DNA from: an endosymbiont of unidentified scaly snail isolate Monju | GTDB taxonomy: Bacteria > Pseudomonadota > Gammaproteobacteria > Chromatiales > Chromatiaceae | DNA length: 64,000 nucleotides | Assembly (NCBI RefSeq): GCF_000801295.1 | Contig: NZ_AP012978.1 | Span: forward strand, 1,984,001 to 2,048,000 | Reading direction: 5' to 3' | Part shown: positions 46,253 through 56,344 of the stretch, piece after piece | Layout: each line of letters opens with the position of its first letter | Position numbering within the stretch: the first letter of the stretch is position 1 | Program-made: the position numbers and the translations under genes | The notes under the pieces: generated by a model | What the model was told of the DNA's origin: nothing | The model's database searches: none | Seen by the model: the letters and a program-made list of their open reading frames with translations, nothing else

Positions 46253-47794
46253 ATGCAAGGAAATGCACAGCCACCACTGATCGCCGGTCTGCTTGCGGGC
46301 CTGCCCGGCGCGCGCCTGATCGAGACGCACATCTCCTGGGTGATCCTTCACGACAGGTACGCCTGGAAACTGAAGAAGCCGCTGGACCTGGGCTTTCTCG
46401 ACTTCTCCCGGCTCGACCAGCGCCGCCTCTTCTGCGAGGAAGAAATCCGCCTGAACCGTCGCCTGGCCCCGGACATCTATCTCGGGGTGGTGCCGATAAC
46501 CGGCACGCCCGAGTCCCCGCGCTTCGGTGGCGAAGGGCCGATACTGGAGTGGGCGGTACAGATGCGCGCCTTCGATGCCGACGCCACCCTGGACCGCGCG
46601 CACGAGATCGCCCCGGCGCAGATCGACGCCATCGCCGATTGCCTGGCGCATTTTCACCGGGACATCCCGAAGGCGCCGCCGGAGAGCGACTACGGCACGC
46701 CCGCCGCGGTGCGCGCACCGGTCGAGGGCAATTTCGCGGCCCTGCGCCGGCTCGATCCACCGCCCAGTTCGCGCGCCCTGCTCGACGTGCTGGAGCCCCG
46801 GCTGCAGCGCCTGGGGGAACGCCTGGAACCCCATTTCAGCGCACGCCGCGAGGCCGGCCACATCCGCGAATGCCATGGCGACCTGCACCTGGGCAACATC
46901 GCCTGGATGAACGAGGCCCCGCTGATCTTCGACGCCATCGAGTTCGATCCGGGGCTGCGCTTTATCGACCCGGTCAACGAACTGGCCTTCCTCGCCATGG
47001 ACCTGCACCACCGCGGCCAAAGCGCACTGGCCTGGCGCCTGCTCGACCGCTGGCTGACCCACACCGGCGATCATGCCGGTCTGGCCGCCTGGTCCTACTA
47101 CCTGGCCTACCGCGCCATGGTGCGCGCCAAGATCGCGGCCATCCGCGCACGCCAGGCGGACGACGACTTCACGCCCACACGCGACCTGCTGGCGCTGGCC
47201 GACGCCCTCTCGCGTCCCGGCCGCCCGGCACTGGTACTCATGCACGGCGTCTCCGGCAGCGGCAAGACCCACCTCTCACAGGCCCTGCTCGAAGACCTGG
47301 GCACAGTGCGCCTGCGCTCGGACGTGGAACGCAAGCGCCTGTTCGGGCTGGGAGCGCAGGACGACAGCCGCCGCAACGGCACCGACATCTACACCCCCGA
47401 GGCCAGCCGCCGCACCCTGGCGACCCTGCTGCAGAAGACCGAGGCCCTGCTCGATGCCGGGCTGCGCGTGATCGTGGACGCGACCTTTCTCGCGCGAAGC
47501 TGGCGCGAGCCCTTCGAGCAGCTGGCCGAGGCACGCGGCCTGCCCTGGTGCATCGTCTCTCCACAGGTGCCCGAAACGCTACTGCGCGAGCGCGTGAGCG
47601 CGCGCCACCATCAGGGGGAAGACGCCTCCGAGGCCGACCTGGCGGTGCTGACCTCACAACTGGCAAACCAGCAGCCCCTCGCACCCGACGAACTCCCCCG
47701 CACCCTGCAGCCCACACCGGAGACCTCGCTGCCGGAACTGATCGAACAGGTACGGCAAAGGCTGCGCCCTCGCAAACGGAGCACCGCCGACTGA
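46253..47794 (+). CDS. Aminoglycoside-phosphotransferase/AAA fused protein
   Basis: A 513-residue two-domain protein. The N-terminal part is an APH-like kinase: YAWKLKKPLDLGFLDFSRLD, then the catalytic loop RECHGDLHLGNIAWMNEAPL with HGDLHLGN and IFDAIEFDPGLRFID. The C-terminal part (from about 330) is a P-loop kinase: LVLMHGVSGSGKTHLSQALL, LRSDVERKRLFGLGAQ, and VIVDATFLARSWREPFEQLA. Such proteins are widespread and their substrate is unknown; an antibiotic-resistance role should not be assumed. It precedes the reductase gene by 15 bp. Confidence 0.9.
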   Translation: MQGNAQPPLIAGLLAGLPGARLIETHISWVILHDRYAWKLKKPLDLGFLDFSRLDQRRLFCEEEIRLNRRLAPDIYLGVVPITGTPESPRFGGEGPILEWAVQMRAFDADATLDRAHEIAPAQIDAIADCLAHFHRDIPKAPPESDYGTPAAVRAPVEGNFAALRRLDPPPSSRALLDVLEPRLQRLGERLEPHFSARREAGHIRECHGDLHLGNIAWMNEAPLIFDAIEFDPGLRFIDPVNELAFLAMDLHHRGQSALAWRLLDRWLTHTGDHAGLAAWSYYLAYRAMVRAKIAAIRARQADDDFTPTRDLLALADALSRPGRPALVLMHGVSGSGKTHLSQALLEDLGTVRLRSDVERKRLFGLGAQDDSRRNGTDIYTPEASRRTLATLLQKTEALLDAGLRVIVDATFLARSWREPFEQLAEARGLPWCIVSPQVPETLLRERVSARHHQGEDASEADLAVLTSQLANQQPLAPDELPRTLQPTPETSLPELIEQVRQRLRPRKRSTAD

Positions 47795-47809
47795 GCCATA
47801 CTTGGCGGC

Positions 47810-49507
47810 ATGGATGCACTGGCACAAGCCGTGTGGACGGCCAAGTACCGACAACCCGGCGAACGCGTGCTGGCGGACAGCCGGCGGCGGGTGGCGCACG
47901 CCCTGGCAGCGGTGGAAGGCGACGCGGCGAGCTGGGCTGCCCGCTTCGAGGCCCTGCTGCACGACGGCCGTTTCCTGCCCGGCGGGCGCATCCTCGCCGG
48001 GGCGGGCACAGCGCGCCATGTCACCCTGTTCAATTGCTTTGTCATGGGACGCATCGAGGACGCCATGGACGGCATCTTCCAGGCCCTCAAGGAAGGCGCC
48101 CTGACCATGCAGCAGGGTGGCGGCGTGGGCTACGACTTCTCCACCCTGCGACCGGCCGGCACGCGTACACGCAGCGCTGCCGGCATCGCCACCGGACCGC
48201 TGTCCTTCATGCGCGTGTGGGATGCGATGTGCGGCACCGTGCTCTCGCAAGGCGCTCGGCGCGGCGCCATGATGGCCTGCCTGCGCTGTGACCATCCCGA
48301 TATCGAGGCCTTCATCGAGGCCAAGCACCAACCCGGGGCGCTGTCCTGTTTCAACCTGTCGGTGCTGGTGAGCGAAGATTTCCTGCGCGCCGTGGACGCG
48401 GACGCAGACTGGCCACTGGTGTTCCCCGCCGAGGCCATCGAAGACGACGGCAAGTGCATCCAGCGCGCCTGGAGCGGCGACCTCTCGCCCCGGCCCTGCC
48501 GTGTGCTGCGCACTGTTCGTGCACGCGCCCTGTGGGAAAAAATGATGCGCAACGCCTGGGAGACCGCCGAACCCGGGGTGCTGTTCATCGACCGCATCAA
48601 CCGCCTGAACAACCTGGGCTGGCGCGAACGCATCAGTGCCACCAATCCCTGCGGCGAGGTGCCACTGCCACCCTGGGGGGCCTGCAACCTCGGCTCCTTC
48701 GACCTGACCCGATTCGTGCGCCGACCCTTCACACCCGAGGCGCACCTCGACCTGGAAGCGCTGGCAGCGGCGGTGCCCACCGCGGTGCGCCTGCTCGATG
48801 ACGTGATCGACGCCTCGCGCTACCCGCTCGAGGCCCAGCGCGAGGAAGCAAAGGCCGCGCGTGCCCAGGCGGCTGCGGCGCTGCGGACCCTCCGCGACGC
48901 GGCCTATACCGCCTCGGTGGAACTGGCACGCGAGAAGGGGGCCTTCCCACGCTGCGACAACGAGCGCCTGGCCGAACGCCCCTTCGTCCGCACCCTTCCT
49001 GCAACGCTGCAAGGGGCGATCACCCGTCACGGTCTGCGCAACAGCCACCTGCTGGCAATCGCCCCGGCCGGCAGCATCAGCCTGCTGGCGGGCAACGTCT
49101 CCAGCGGGCTTGAGCCGGTGTTCGCCGCGCGCATGCGCCGCGAGGTGCGGCTGAACGCCGGGCAGGTCGAGACCTTCGAGATCGAGGACGCGGCAGTGCG
49201 CGCCTGGCACGACGCTGGCAACGAAGGCCTGCCACCGGCCTTCGTTGCCGCCGCCGATATCGGCCCGCTGGATCACCTGCGCATGCAGGCGGCCTTGCAA
49301 CCGCTGGTGGACCAGTCCATCGCCAAGACCATCAACGCAGCGCCCGACACGCCCTTTGCAGACTTCGCCGCCCTCTACCGCGAGGCCGATCGTCTGCAAC
49401 TGAAAGGCTGCACCGTGTTCCGGCCCAATCTCCTGCGTGGCAGCGTGCTGTCGCCGATCGGCAACGAAGACGATCTGCCGCAGCAGTGCGAATGGTGCGT
49501 GGGCTGA
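47810..49507 (+). CDS. nrdJ: Adenosylcobalamin-dependent (class II) ribonucleotide reductase, apparently lacking an internal block
   Basis: Makes deoxyribonucleotides without oxygen. The 565 residues have the family sequence: DGRFLPGGRILAGAGTARHV, QGGGVGYDFSTLRPAGTRTR, SQGARRGAMMACLRCDHPDI, the active-site ATNPCGEVPLPPWGACNLGS (cysteine and glutamate), AITRHGLRNSHLLAIAPAGS and the C-terminal redox CEWC. At RYPLEAQREEAKAARAQAAA (about 48840-48862), the barrel block containing R-R-I-G-L-G and G-L-A-D, normally about 27 residues, is not found. The frame is kept, so a protein is made but the barrel would be defective. Short-form class II reductases are near 590 residues, so the gap agrees with the shortfall. 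Confidence 0.82.
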   Translation: MDALAQAVWTAKYRQPGERVLADSRRRVAHALAAVEGDAASWAARFEALLHDGRFLPGGRILAGAGTARHVTLFNCFVMGRIEDAMDGIFQALKEGALTMQQGGGVGYDFSTLRPAGTRTRSAAGIATGPLSFMRVWDAMCGTVLSQGARRGAMMACLRCDHPDIEAFIEAKHQPGALSCFNLSVLVSEDFLRAVDADADWPLVFPAEAIEDDGKCIQRAWSGDLSPRPCRVLRTVRARALWEKMMRNAWETAEPGVLFIDRINRLNNLGWRERISATNPCGEVPLPPWGACNLGSFDLTRFVRRPFTPEAHLDLEALAAAVPTAVRLLDDVIDASRYPLEAQREEAKAARAQAAAALRTLRDAAYTASVELAREKGAFPRCDNERLAERPFVRTLPATLQGAITRHGLRNSHLLAIAPAGSISLLAGNVSSGLEPVFAARMRREVRLNAGQVETFEIEDAAVRAWHDAGNEGLPPAFVAAADIGPLDHLRMQAALQPLVDQSIAKTINAAPDTPFADFAALYREADRLQLKGCTVFRPNLLRGSVLSPIGNEDDLPQQCEWCVG

Positions 49508-49531
49508 GTAATCAGAGGCTCCTGAAGCCCC

Positions 49532-51343
49532 TCAGCCGCGATTGGCGCGTTTGCGCTCGTGCTCCTTGAGCAGCTTCTTGCGCAGGCGGATGGCACTCGG
49601 GGTGACCTCCACCAGTTCGTCATCCTCGATGAATTCCAGCGCCATCTCCAGGGTGAACGGGATGGGCGGGGTGAGCGTGATGGCGTCGTCCTTGCCGGCG
49701 GCGCGGACATTGGTCAGCTGCTTGCCCTTGAGCGGATTGACCACCAGGTCGTTCTCCCGCGAATGGATGCCGATGATCTGACCCTCGTAGACCTCGTCGC
49801 CCGGAGAGGCGAACAGGCGCCCGCGCTCCTGCAGATTGAACAGGGCATAGCCCAGCGCCTTGCCCTGGCCGTTGGAGATCAGCACCCCGTTCTTGCGCTT
49901 GGCAATGCCGCCGGACTGCGCCGGACCGTAATGATCGAACACGTGGTAGATCAGGCCGGTACCCGAGGTCATGGTCATGAAGTCGGTCTGGAAGCCGATC
50001 AGGCCGCGCGAAGGCACGATGTAGTCCAGACGCACCCGGCCCTTGCCGTCGGGGACCATGTCGCGCAACTCTCCCTTGCGCTCGCCCAGCGCCTCCATCA
50101 CCGCCCCCTGGTGTTGCTCCTCGACGTCCAAGGTGACCTGCTCGTAGGGCTCGCAGACCTCGCCGTCGATCTCGCGGAAGATCACCTCGGGACGCGAGAC
50201 GGCCAGCTCGAACCCCTCGCGGCGCATGGTCTCGATCAGCACCGACAGGTGCAGCTCGCCGCGCCCGGAGACCTTGAACTTCTCCGGGTCGGTGCCCTCC
50301 TCGACGCGCAACGCCACGTTGTGGATCAACTCGCGCTCGAGCCGCTCCTTGAGCTGGCGCGAGGTCAGGTACTTGCCTTCACGCCCGGCGAAGGGCGAGC
50401 TGTTGACCTGGAAGGTCATGGACACCGTCGGCTCGTCCACGCTCAACGGCGGCAGCGCCTCGACGTGTTCCGGGTCGCACAGGGTGTCGGAGACATTCGG
50501 TGCCTCGATGCCGGTGATGGCGATGATGTCCCCGGCACTGGCCTCGGCCACCTCGTTCCGCTCCAACCCCAGGTAGCCGTAGACCAGCCCGATCTTGGCC
50601 TTGTACGTGGAACCATCGGGCTTGACCACCGTGACCACCTGGTTGGGCCGCACCGTGCCGTGACGGATACGGCCGACCGCGATCGCCCCCACGTAACTGC
50701 TGTAATCGAGGTTGGAAACCTGCATCTGGAACGGGGCATCCGGGTCCACCTGCGGCGCCGGGCAGTGCTCGACGATGGCCTCGAACAGCGGCGTCATGTC
50801 ACCCTCGCGCACGCTGTCGTCCAGCGAGGCGTATCCGTTGATCGCCGAAGCATAGACGATGGGGAAATCCAGTTGTTCGTCCGAGGCGCCCAGGTTGTCG
50901 AACAGCTCGAACACCTGGTCGATCACCCAGTCCGGGCGTGCGCCGGGCTTGTCGATCTTGTTCACCACCACGATGGGCCGCAGCCCGTGCTGAAAGGCCT
51001 TCTGGGTGACGAAGCGGGTCTGCGGCATGGGGCCTTCCTGCGCGTCCACCAGCAACAGCACCGAATCGACCATCGACAGCACCCGCTCCACCTCGCCGCC
51101 GAAATCGGCGTGTCCCGGCGTGTCGACGATGTTGATTCGGTAATCGTTCCAGTCGATCGCGGTGTTCTTGGAGAGGATGGTGATCCCCCGCTCCCGCTCC
51201 TGGTCGTTGGAATCCATCACCCGCTCCACCTCACCGAAACGCTCGCCGAGCGTGCCGGACTGCTTGAGCAGCTCATCCACCAGGGTGGTCTTGCCATGGT
51301 CGACGTGGGCGATGATGGCGATGTTGCGCAGATTCTGGATCAC
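49532..51343 (-). CDS. typA: Ribosome-associated GTPase TypA/BipA
   Basis: A translation-factor GTPase used in 50S assembly, cold and stress. Motifs: [20 protein letters not shown] (P-loop), [40 protein letters not shown] (NKID), and the C-terminal domain [23 protein letters not shown] 51343 is chosen because 603 residues equal the usual TypA length; the longer frame to 51406 adds an odd proline-rich leader. No strong SD precedes the GTG. Stop at 49532 converges with the reductase gene. Confidence 0.96.
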   Translation of the reverse strand: MIQNLRNIAIIAHVDHGKTTLVDELLKQSGTLGERFGEVERVMDSNDQERERGITILSKNTAIDWNDYRINIVDTPGHADFGGEVERVLSMVDSVLLLVDAQEGPMPQTRFVTQKAFQHGLRPIVVVNKIDKPGARPDWVIDQVFELFDNLGASDEQLDFPIVYASAINGYASLDDSVREGDMTPLFEAIVEHCPAPQVDPDAPFQMQVSNLDYSSYVGAIAVGRIRHGTVRPNQVVTVVKPDGSTYKAKIGLVYGYLGLERNEVAEASAGDIIAITGIEAPNVSDTLCDPEHVEALPPLSVDEPTVSMTFQVNSSPFAGREGKYLTSRQLKERLERELIHNVALRVEEGTDPEKFKVSGRGELHLSVLIETMRREGFELAVSRPEVIFREIDGEVCEPYEQVTLDVEEQHQGAVMEALGERKGELRDMVPDGKGRVRLDYIVPSRGLIGFQTDFMTMTSGTGLIYHVFDHYGPAQSGGIAKRKNGVLISNGQGKALGYALFNLQERGRLFASPGDEVYEGQIIGIHSRENDLVVNPLKGKQLTNVRAAGKDDAITLTPPIPFTLEMALEFIEDDELVEVTPSAIRLRKKLLKEHERKRANRG

Positions 51344-51448
51344 GGGGAATACCGGGGGCAGGGGAAAGGGGGCGCGATTATAGCGGGCGACGGGAACAGG
51401 AACCATTGCGACTTACGGGGGAGTTGCGCGGACGTGCGCAGAAAATAA

Positions 51449-51570
51449 AACCACCAAGGGCACAAAGCACACCAAGACTGGACTGCTGATGCAGGACCAC
51501 GACCGGCACGATGGCGTGCCGACTGACAGTCGGCTCCTTGCCCTTTGTGCGCTTCGCGTACTTTGTGGTT
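51449..51570. repeat. Inverted dispersed repeat with inner palindromes
   Basis: The left arm AACCACCAAGGGCACAAAGC (51449) and the right arm, ending GCGTACTTTGTGGTT (51570), are imperfect reverse complements and resemble the AACCACAAAG-GCACAAAG-type repeats seen in many bacterial genomes. Between them lie CGGCACGATGGCGTGCCG and CCGACTGACAGTCGG, two compact hairpins. It fills the intergenic space between typA and the Sel1 gene. No ORF inside. Confidence 0.6.
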
Positions 51571-51606
51571 GGCAGCGTCCCTTGCGATGCCTCCCGCCCA
51601 GTGCCC

Positions 51607-52101
51607 TCAGTCCTCGAATCTTGCCAGATAGTCCGCCGCATCGACCTGCCCCGAGCGGGCTGCGCGCCGAAGCCAGCGCAGCGCTGCGGTGCGGTCGACC
51701 GGGCCGCCGAGCCCTTCGGCGAGCATGACACCGTAGAGAAACTGGGCGTCGGCCATGTCCTGTTCAGCAGCCCGTCGCATCCACCGACGGGCCTCGGCAG
51801 GGTCGGTGGTGCCATCGCAGCCGGTGACCAGGCAGTGGGCCAGGTTGAACTGGGCCTTGGCCAACCCCTGTTCGGCGGCGCGGCGATACCAGATCACGGC
51901 CTGCCGCGGGTCGCGTGGCATGCCGGCCAGGCCATGGTCGTAGGCGGCGCCCAGGTTGAGCTGTGCCCAGGGAGCACCGGCCTCGGCAGCGGAACGCAGT
52001 TCCTCGGCGGTGGGCAGGCCAGCCGCCTGCGCGCCGGTGATCAAGCCGGCGCCGAAGACCAGAATCGCGATCCATGTCAAGGTCGGATGCTTGACGCTCA
52101 T
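51607..52101 (-). CDS. Sel1-repeat periplasmic protein
   Basis: A 164-residue protein with a signal peptide (MSVKHPTLTWIAILVFGAGL, likely cleavage after AQA) and three or four Sel1-like repeats: GAPWAQLNLGAAYDHGLAGM, DPRQAVIWYRRAAEQGLAKA, AEARRWMRRAAEQDMADAQF and TAALRWLRRAARSGQVDAAD. ATG 52101 follows a GGGGGT; the longer frame to 52188 has no signal-peptide character. Sel1 proteins are solenoids for protein-protein contacts. Confidence 0.85.
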   Translation of the reverse strand: MSVKHPTLTWIAILVFGAGLITGAQAAGLPTAEELRSAAEAGAPWAQLNLGAAYDHGLAGMPRDPRQAVIWYRRAAEQGLAKAQFNLAHCLVTGCDGTTDPAEARRWMRRAAEQDMADAQFLYGVMLAEGLGGPVDRTAALRWLRRAARSGQVDAADYLARFED

Positions 52102-52442
52102 ACCCCCAAACCTGTGGATAACTCTGTGGAGGAATCTACGGGGACTTGTTGAACAACACAAGCAGGATCGAGCAAGACCGACACGCAAAAGAAAAAATTC
52201 CTTTTAACACCGTGTTTTATTGGTCTTTCAGGAGGCGAGACTTGCACAATTGGGGCTAACCGGCGCTGACGGGTGCCTCGATGTGTTGTGTATAAGTGGG
52301 AACGGCGTCCTTGCTGTGAAAGGTCCGGCCCGGGGACGGGCCTCCTGCAGCAGGCGCGGTGTCCCCGCCGCGAACCTTCAGGGACAGGATGGGCAGGCTG
52401 CGCCTTGCCCATCCTGCGATGCCGGAGTGTCGCGTCGGGAGA
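52102..52442. other. Intergenic 341 bp containing one composite REP
   Basis: The first 130 bp are relatively AT-rich and must contain the Sel1 gene's promoter; no clear -35/-10 pair was found. The remainder holds the composite REP at 52324-52376. No coding region is supported. Confidence 0.5.
52324..52376 (-). repeat. Composite REP, minus orientation
   Basis: TCCGGCCCGGGGACGGGCCT followed by CCTGCAGCAGGCGCGGTGTC and CCCGCCGCGAACC is the reverse orientation of the two-half element, with a slightly altered centre (CTGCAGCAG). Confidence 0.72.
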
Positions 52443-54518
52443 CTACACCCGGAACGAGCCGACCAGGCCGTGCAGGCGTGCAGCGATGTCGTGCAGGGCG
52501 CCGATGCCTTCGTCGAGCTCGGCCGCTCCGTCGCTGGTGCGCTGGGCTACACCGCTGATGGTGACCACGTTTTCGCGGATGCGCTCGACCGATTCCACCT
52601 GTTGGCCAGCAGCCCCCGCGATGCGGTTGATGAGCTGGTCGATCTGTTCGACCTGCTCGTTGATCTGGCGCAGCGCCTCGCTCGTGGCACGTGCCTGGCC
52701 CACCGTCTCCTGGGCATGCCCGGTACTGGCGCGCATCACCTCGGCGGCATTGCGTGCCGCCTCTTGCAGGCGCTCGATCATCGACTGGATGTCCTGAGTG
52801 GACTCCTGGGTACGGCTGGCCAGGGTACGCACCTCGTCGGCCACCACCGCGAAACCGCGTCCCTGTTCACCCGCGCGTGCCGCCTCGATGGCGGCATTCA
52901 ACGCCAGCAGGTTGGTCTGTTCGGCAATGCCGCGGATCACGTCCAGCACCCCGCCGATGCTCTCGCTGTCCTGCTCCAGACCCTTCATCACCCCGGCGGC
53001 CCGTTCCACGTCGGCGGCCAGGCGATCCATTGCGGCCTGGGTGGCCTGCAAGGTGGCATCACTCTCGCCGGCGGCGGCCCGTGCCGCGCACGAGGCCTGC
53101 TTGCCCTGATCGACCATCTCCAGCACGTTGCGCGCGGCATCCGACAGCTCGGTGGTGGAGGCGGCCACGCCGTCGGTCTGGCGCTGCTGTTCCACCGTGC
53201 CCTCACGCGCCGCCTCGCTCACCCGGGCCATGTGCCGGGCCGCCTCGGAGAGTTGATCGACTGCCTCGGCCACCGCCATCACGGTGCCGCGGATCTTGCC
53301 CAGAAAACGGTTGAAGGCATCGGCCAGGCGCGCCATCTCGTCATGGCCGCGCAGGTCCAGCTCACGCGTGAGATCCCCCTCGCCTTCGGCGATGTCCTGC
53401 ATGGCAGCGACCGCACGTTCCAGCTTGCTGCGAATCGAGCGGGTCAGCAACCAGCCCAGGGCACCGGCGAGCAACACACCGAAGACCGAGATCACCAGCA
53501 TCATGTCGCGCGCCGAGCCCACATCGGTGGCCAGACGCTCGCTCTCCGAACGGGTACGTTCGACCAGGGTATCGAGCAGATCCTGCAGGCGGGCGGACAA
53601 CCTGGCCGCCAGCGGCCCCAGCTCGGTACGCACCAGGTGCACGTCCCGATAGGCCTGATCGCCGGAATGCAGGGCCAGCACCTCGTCGAGCGCACTCACA
53701 TAGGCTTCGCGTGCTGCCAGCAGGCGTTCGAAGGCGTCAGCCTGCTCGAAGGTGAGCAGATCCTCGGCGGCCCGCAGCTTGTCGAGCGCGGTCTGGTTCT
53801 GCTCGAGATACATCTTCAGGTTTTCCAGGAAGGCCGGAGTACGGTTGGCCAGATAGCCACGCAAGGCGTTGAGCACCCCCAGGCGTCCCTGGATGTCGGC
53901 CGCCGGGACGTCGCGCGCCGCTGGCACCCACTGGCCGGGCGACTGTTCGACGAAGGACGGACGCCAGTTCGCCAGCTCTTCGGCCAGTTCGCTGTCCACT
54001 TCCTGCTCCAAGGCCAGCATCTCGGACAGGGTCTGCAAGATAATCATGTTCTGCGGATTGAGACGCTCGCTGGCCATCGCCAGTGCCGGCATGTTGGCCG
54101 CGTCCGAGGCGGACAGTGCCACGATCCGGGGCTCGAAGGCCTGGAAGCGGCGAATGAGGTCGGCAATCTCCTGCTGCTGCTCAGGTTCGCTGCTGCCAAC
54201 CGCCTGCAAGGCCGTCTCCAGCGCCGCGAGACGCGCGTCGAGTGCCTGGTTGGCCTGGCGATAACGCTCGAGATAGGTCGGCTCGCGGACTTTCAGATAC
54301 AGGCCCAGGGCGGCATTGGCCTGATACACCTGGCGCACCAGGTCCTGGGCAGCCGTTGCAGCCGGCTGGATATGGTTGACCACCTCATTCACCCGCCGCT
54401 CGGTAGCCTGCAATCCATTGAGCCCAACCAGCGACACACCGACCACCAGGGCCAGCATGAACCCGAAGGCAATGTGCAAGCTGTGGCTTATCGACAGCCG
54501 GAAAAACAACCTGTCCAT
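52443..54518 (-). CDS. Methyl-accepting chemotaxis protein
   Basis: A 691-residue inner-membrane receptor. Domains: first helix ([20 protein letters not shown]), a large periplasmic helical sensor (about 40-340), second helix ([20 protein letters not shown]), HAMP ([20 protein letters not shown]), then the signalling domain with the hairpin [20 protein letters not shown] and [19 protein letters not shown]. No C-terminal CheR-docking pentapeptide (ends LVGSFRV). The ligand is unknown. With the flagellar genes it indicates motility. Monocistronic. Confidence 0.93.
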   Translation of the reverse strand: MDRLFFRLSISHSLHIAFGFMLALVVGVSLVGLNGLQATERRVNEVVNHIQPAATAAQDLVRQVYQANAALGLYLKVREPTYLERYRQANQALDARLAALETALQAVGSSEPEQQQEIADLIRRFQAFEPRIVALSASDAANMPALAMASERLNPQNMIILQTLSEMLALEQEVDSELAEELANWRPSFVEQSPGQWVPAARDVPAADIQGRLGVLNALRGYLANRTPAFLENLKMYLEQNQTALDKLRAAEDLLTFEQADAFERLLAAREAYVSALDEVLALHSGDQAYRDVHLVRTELGPLAARLSARLQDLLDTLVERTRSESERLATDVGSARDMMLVISVFGVLLAGALGWLLTRSIRSKLERAVAAMQDIAEGEGDLTRELDLRGHDEMARLADAFNRFLGKIRGTVMAVAEAVDQLSEAARHMARVSEAAREGTVEQQRQTDGVAASTTELSDAARNVLEMVDQGKQASCAARAAAGESDATLQATQAAMDRLAADVERAAGVMKGLEQDSESIGGVLDVIRGIAEQTNLLALNAAIEAARAGEQGRGFAVVADEVRTLASRTQESTQDIQSMIERLQEAARNAAEVMRASTGHAQETVGQARATSEALRQINEQVEQIDQLINRIAGAAGQQVESVERIRENVVTISGVAQRTSDGAAELDEGIGALHDIAARLHGLVGSFRV

Positions 54519-54599
54519 ACCTCACTCCTGCCCACCCCTGGATATCGGGCGGGACGACCGATGACTGTAGCGAGGTTAACGGCAGGAAGGACGGCGGCT

Positions 54600-55049
54600 T
54601 TAGGAGTTGCCAGCGGGGCGGCAAGACGTGCCTTTCGAACCGGTGAGATCCCAGGAGAAAGTGCAGTCGAGTTCGGAGAGTACGGCAATCATGCCGCCCT
54701 CGCCGCCTTCGAGGATGATCGACAGCGGTGAGCGCCGACCAAAGCGACGGTGGGCCTGCTTGATCCAGCGGCCGGACATGCGCGGATTGCGCGGATAGGT
54801 CGTACGCAGGGCATCGGCGATGCGCAACAGATAGCTGGCGCGGCGCAGCACGTCCGCATCGTCGGGCAGCACGTCCTTGCCGTCGCGGTATTTCTGGAAG
54901 GCTCGCGCGCGCACATTCGAGGGCAGCAGCAGCAAGGCCTGCATCTGCTGGATGTTCAGTTCCCAGGCGTCCATCAGGCGCATTACCGCCTGGGTGATCT
55001 GCACCAGGGCCTCGCGCTTGTCCTCTGCGGCTTGCTTGTCTTCACTCAT
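54600..55049 (-). CDS. MbcA/ParS/Xre antitoxin-like (DUF2384-type) protein without an adjacent toxin
   Basis: A 149-residue protein: a helical N-terminus (ALVQITQAVMRLMDAWELNI, QQMQALLLLPSNVRARAFQK) resembling a helix-turn-helix region, then RWIKQAHRRFGRRSPLSIIL, EGGEGGMIAVLSELDCTFSW D, the DUF2384/ParS-MbcA C-terminal toxin-binding pattern (R-x-S-P-L-x-x-x-L-x-G). Members neutralise RES-domain toxins; no RES gene is beside this one, so it may be an orphan regulator. The palindrome AATAGTTGACTATT upstream may be its operator. Confidence 0.68.
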   Translation of the reverse strand: MSEDKQAAEDKREALVQITQAVMRLMDAWELNIQQMQALLLLPSNVRARAFQKYRDGKDVLPDDADVLRRASYLLRIADALRTTYPRNPRMSGRWIKQAHRRFGRRSPLSIILEGGEGGMIAVLSELDCTFSWDLTGSKGTSCRPAGNS

Positions 55050-55104
55050 CTTTGCTGTCCTCGTGCCGGCGGCCGACCGGACACTATTGCTGATCGTAGG
55101 TCTG

Positions 55105-55118
55105 AATAGTTGACTATT
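55105..55118. promoter_or_regulatory. Perfect palindrome, candidate operator
   Basis: AATAGT-TG-ACTATT is a perfect 6-bp inverted repeat with a 2-nt centre, located 56 bp upstream of the ParS/MbcA-like gene start and about 100 bp upstream of divergent purC. It is AT-rich in a GC-rich region, as expected for a regulator-binding site. Confidence 0.45.
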
Positions 55119-55123
55119 TTACT

Positions 55124-55143
55124 TGGATTCATGGAAAAATCCA
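55124..55143. promoter_or_regulatory. Second inverted repeat in the purC upstream region
   Basis: TGGATT and AATCCA are separated by eight bases (CATGGAAA). It lies 6 bp from the previous palindrome. It could be another binding site or a transcribed hairpin; no function can be assigned. Confidence 0.3.
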
Positions 55144-55219
55144 TCGGAATCGCTCACAGCTCACCCGGCTGCCGCCCGGTCCCCTATAATCAGCGCCTGT
55201 CCGATCCGCGGGGAACACC

Positions 55220-56104
55220 ATGAACGCCCTTTTCGAAACCGACCTGCCCGAGCTGGAACTGCTGCACCGCGGCAAGGTGCGCGACATCTACGCCATCGAC
55301 GAGCAGCGCATGCTGATCGTCACCACCGACCGCCTGTCGGCCTTCGACGTGGTGCTGCCCCAGCCCATCCCCGGCAAGGGCGAGGTACTGACCCGGGTGG
55401 CGAAATTCTGGTTCCGGCGCATGCAGCCGCTGATCCCCAACCACCTGCTGGATGACGATCTGAGCGAGGTGCTCCCCGAAGCGGCCACCCGCGAGCGTCT
55501 GGGCGACCGCACCATGATCGTGCGCAGGCTGCGCCCGCTGCCGGTCGAGGCCATCGTGCGCGGCTATCTGATCGGCTCGGGCTGGAAGGACTACCAGGCG
55601 ACAGGAAAGGTCTGTGGCATCGAACTGCCACCCGGCCTGCAACTGGCCGACCGCCTGCCCGAGGCCATCTACACCCCGTCCACCAAGGCGGCAGTGGGCG
55701 AGCACGACGAGAACATCGACTTCGCCGCCACGGTGGATCTGCTGGGGCGCGAACTGGCCGAGCAGGTGCGCGAGACCAGCCTGCGCATCTACAACGAGGC
55801 GGCGGCCTATGCCCGCGAACGCGGCATCATCATCGCAGACACCAAGTTCGAATTCGGCCTGGACGAGGACGGCCACCTGCACCTGATTGACGAGGTACTG
55901 ACTCCCGATTCCTCACGCTTCTGGCCCGCCGACCAGTACCGTCCGGGCATCAGTCCGCCCAGCTTCGACAAACAGTTCGTGCGCGACTACCTCGAGACGC
56001 TCGACTGGGACAAGACCCCGCCCGGCCCCGAACTGCCTGCCCAAATCATCGACAAGACCGCCGAGAAATACCACGAGGCCGAGCGCCTGCTCACCGGCGC
56101 CTGA
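55220..56104 (+). CDS. purC: SAICAR synthase
   Basis: Phosphoribosylaminoimidazole-succinocarboxamide synthase, an ATP-dependent step of purine synthesis. The 294 residues include [80 protein letters not shown] and [20 protein letters not shown]. The longer form with the inserted linker (as in yeast) fits this length. ATG 55220 is the family start. Intact. Confidence 0.97.
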   Translation: MNALFETDLPELELLHRGKVRDIYAIDEQRMLIVTTDRLSAFDVVLPQPIPGKGEVLTRVAKFWFRRMQPLIPNHLLDDDLSEVLPEAATRERLGDRTMIVRRLRPLPVEAIVRGYLIGSGWKDYQATGKVCGIELPPGLQLADRLPEAIYTPSTKAAVGEHDENIDFAATVDLLGRELAEQVRETSLRIYNEAAAYARERGIIIADTKFEFGLDEDGHLHLIDEVLTPDSSRFWPADQYRPGISPPSFDKQFVRDYLETLDWDKTPPGPELPAQIIDKTAEKYHEAERLLTGA

Positions 56105-56107
56105 GTC

Positions 56108-56344
56108 ATGGCCCGGACGCCGCGCATCACGCTCTACAGTACCCGCCGCTGTCCGCACTGCCGGCAACTCAAGGCCTGGCTGCAACAGCGCGGGCTGCGC
56201 TTCCAGGAATTTGACATCGAGACCAATCGCCGCGCCTTCAAGGCGTTCCAGCGCCTGGGCGCGCGTGGCGTGCCGGTGCTGCTGGTCGGCGAACAGCGTA
56301 TCGACGGCTTCGACCGCCAGCGCCTGCAACGGCTGCTCGGATGA
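56108..56344 (+). CDS. Glutaredoxin-like protein
   Basis: A 78-residue glutaredoxin fold: ITLYSTRRCPHCRQLKAWLQ with the redox CPHC (about 15-18), then GARGVPVLLVGEQRIDGFDR with the cis-proline (VPV) and the GFD motif. The CPHC active site differs from the usual CPYC. It starts 3 bp after purC and overlaps the kinase by ATGA, so the three genes form one operon. Role: thiol-disulfide exchange; partner unknown. Confidence 0.88.
   Translation: MARTPRITLYSTRRCPHCRQLKAWLQQRGLRFQEFDIETNRRAFKAFQRLGARGVPVLLVGEQRIDGFDRQRLQRLLG

Noticed and set aside
46253-47794. Aminoglycoside resistance gene
   Set aside because: The APH-like half is fused to a P-loop kinase, an arrangement found in housekeeping proteins of unknown substrate; no resistance context.
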